DNA of 6,594 nt from Erysipelotrichaceae bacterium (GTDB lineage Bacteria; Bacillota_I; Bacilli_A; Erysipelotrichales; Erysipelotrichaceae): contig JABUSI010000336.1 in the NCBI GenBank assembly GCA_021442745.1, positions 1-6,594 of the forward strand, in the 5' to 3' direction. The notes under the pieces were generated by a model that worked only from the letters and a program-made list of their open reading frames with translations, was not told the DNA's origin and made no database searches. Position numbers and translations under genes: made by a program. The stretch's first letter is position 1, and each line of letters starts with the position of its first letter. Shown piece after piece: positions 5,897-6,594 of this stretch.

Positions 5897-6594
5897 CAGT
5901 TCTTATCGACAAAATCACGTAACCGTTTGGAGCGTGTCGGATGTTTCAGTTTACGCAATGCCTTCGCTTCAATCTGACGGATCCGTTCCCGGGTGACATT
6001 AAATTCCTTACCGACTTCTTCCAGAGTACGGGTACGTCCGTCATACAAACCGAATCGTAAGCGCAATACTTTTTCTTCCCGTTCGGTTAATCCTTGCAGA
6101 ACGTTGTTGATTTCATCTTTCAGAAGCTGATTGTTCGCATATTCATCCGGTGACTGTGCTTCTTTGTCTTCAATAAAATCACCCAGATGAGAATCGTCTT
6201 CTTCACCGATCGGTGTTTCCAGACTAACCGGTTCCAGTGCAATTTTCTGAATTTCACGGACTTTTTCCGGAGAGATGGTTCCCATCTTTTCCGCAATTTC
6301 TTCCGCAGATGGTTCTCTTCCCAGATCCTGTACCAGCTGACGTTGTACACGCGTCAGTTTATTGATGGTTTCTACCATATGAACCGGAATACGAATGGTT
6401 CTTGCCTGGTCAGCAATGGCTCTGGTGATGGCCTGACGAATCCACCATGTTGCATATGTGGAGAATTTATAGCCTTTTTTATAGTCGAATTTTTCGACTG
6501 CTTTCATAAGGCCGAGGTTGCCTTCCTGAATCAGGTCTAAAAGCTGCATGCCGCGTCCGACGTAACGTTTTGCAATACTGACAACCAGACGAAG
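5896..6594 (-). CDS. rpoD: Primary RNA polymerase sigma factor RpoD/SigA, N-terminus outside the window
   Basis: The last 232 residues of the housekeeping sigma-70 factor are visible; the frame stays open to the window edge, and the ATG at 6549 is internal. Region 2 begins with LRLVVSIAKRYVGRGM and continues through DLIQEGNLGLMKAVEKFDY and the -10-reading segment YATWWIRQAITRA (47-59). Region 3.0 is IPVHMVETINK, with His72 and Glu75, which correspond to the residues of E. coli sigma-70 that read the extended -10 TG. Region 3.1-3.2 follows. Region 4 ends with the -35-reading HTH TLEEVGKEFNVTRERIRQIE (190-209) and LKHPTRSKRLRDFV. A full region 3 together with the standard C-terminus marks a primary rather than alternative sigma. 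trmK is directly downstream and coupled. In B. subtilis dnaG lies upstream of sigA; that would be outside this window. Confidence 0.97.
   Translation of the reverse strand, partial: LRLVVSIAKRYVGRGMQLLDLIQEGNLGLMKAVEKFDYKKGYKFSTYATWWIRQAITRAIADQARTIRIPVHMVETINKLTRVQRQLVQDLGREPSAEEIAEKMGTISPEKVREIQKIALEPVSLETPIGEEDDSHLGDFIEDKEAQSPDEYANNQLLKDEINNVLQGLTEREEKVLRLRFGLYDGRTRTLEEVGKEFNVTRERIRQIEAKALRKLKHPTRSKRLRDFVDKN

Noticed and set aside
1..6594. Defence island, mobile element, phage or CRISPR content
   Set aside because: No transposase, integrase, direct-repeat array or att-like repeat was seen. The Amidase_2 protein resembles phage lysins in its catalytic domain but has a membrane signal, lies in an ispH operon and has no phage neighbours.

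Overview
The window is an ordinary chromosomal housekeeping region of a Bacillota (Firmicutes) bacterium. The evidence is a sigma-A type primary sigma factor, AGGAGG-type ribosome binding sites, a Bacillus-like gene neighbourhood and moderate GC judged by eye. The mixture of MEP-pathway genes and this neighbourhood would fit an Erysipelotrichia-like or related lineage, but that placement is only a guess. Eight protein genes cover almost all of the sequence. The gene at each edge is cut: ispG at the left lacks its start and rpoD at the right lacks its start. No RNA gene, insertion sequence, CRISPR array, prophage or origin is visible.

Layout from left to right. (1) The C-terminal part of ispG on + meets an XRE-family regulator gene on - at a bidirectional terminator. 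The regulator has its own promoter with an overlapping palindrome. (2) cshB-like DEAD-box helicase and nfo (endonuclease IV) form a - strand pair that overlap by 14 nt and end at a hairpin terminator before the regulator promoter. (3) A 120-bp divergent promoter region separates cshB from ispH; both sides carry an extended -10 element and would give very short leaders. (4) ispH and a membrane-anchored or secreted Amidase_2 peptidoglycan amidase form a + strand pair joined by an ATGA overlap. (5) trmK (tRNA m1A22 methyltransferase) and rpoD form a - strand pair joined by TGATG. trmK runs convergently into the amidase, with a 4-nt overlap inside a second bidirectional terminator.

How the genes relate. 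IspG and IspH catalyse the last two steps of the MEP isoprenoid pathway, both as [4Fe-4S] enzymes. They flank the cshB-nfo pair (RNA unwinding; abasic-site repair). rpoD-trmK links the housekeeping sigma factor with tRNA modification. The gene set sigA, trmK, ispH, cshB, nfo, ispG is also found close together in Bacillus subtilis, so this looks like an old conserved cluster that has been rearranged in orientation and has gained the amidase and the XRE regulator. I do not see a previously undescribed system. The points most worth checking are the regulator's palindrome and unassigned C-terminal domain, the two terminators built into convergent coding ends, and the divergent motifs in IspH.
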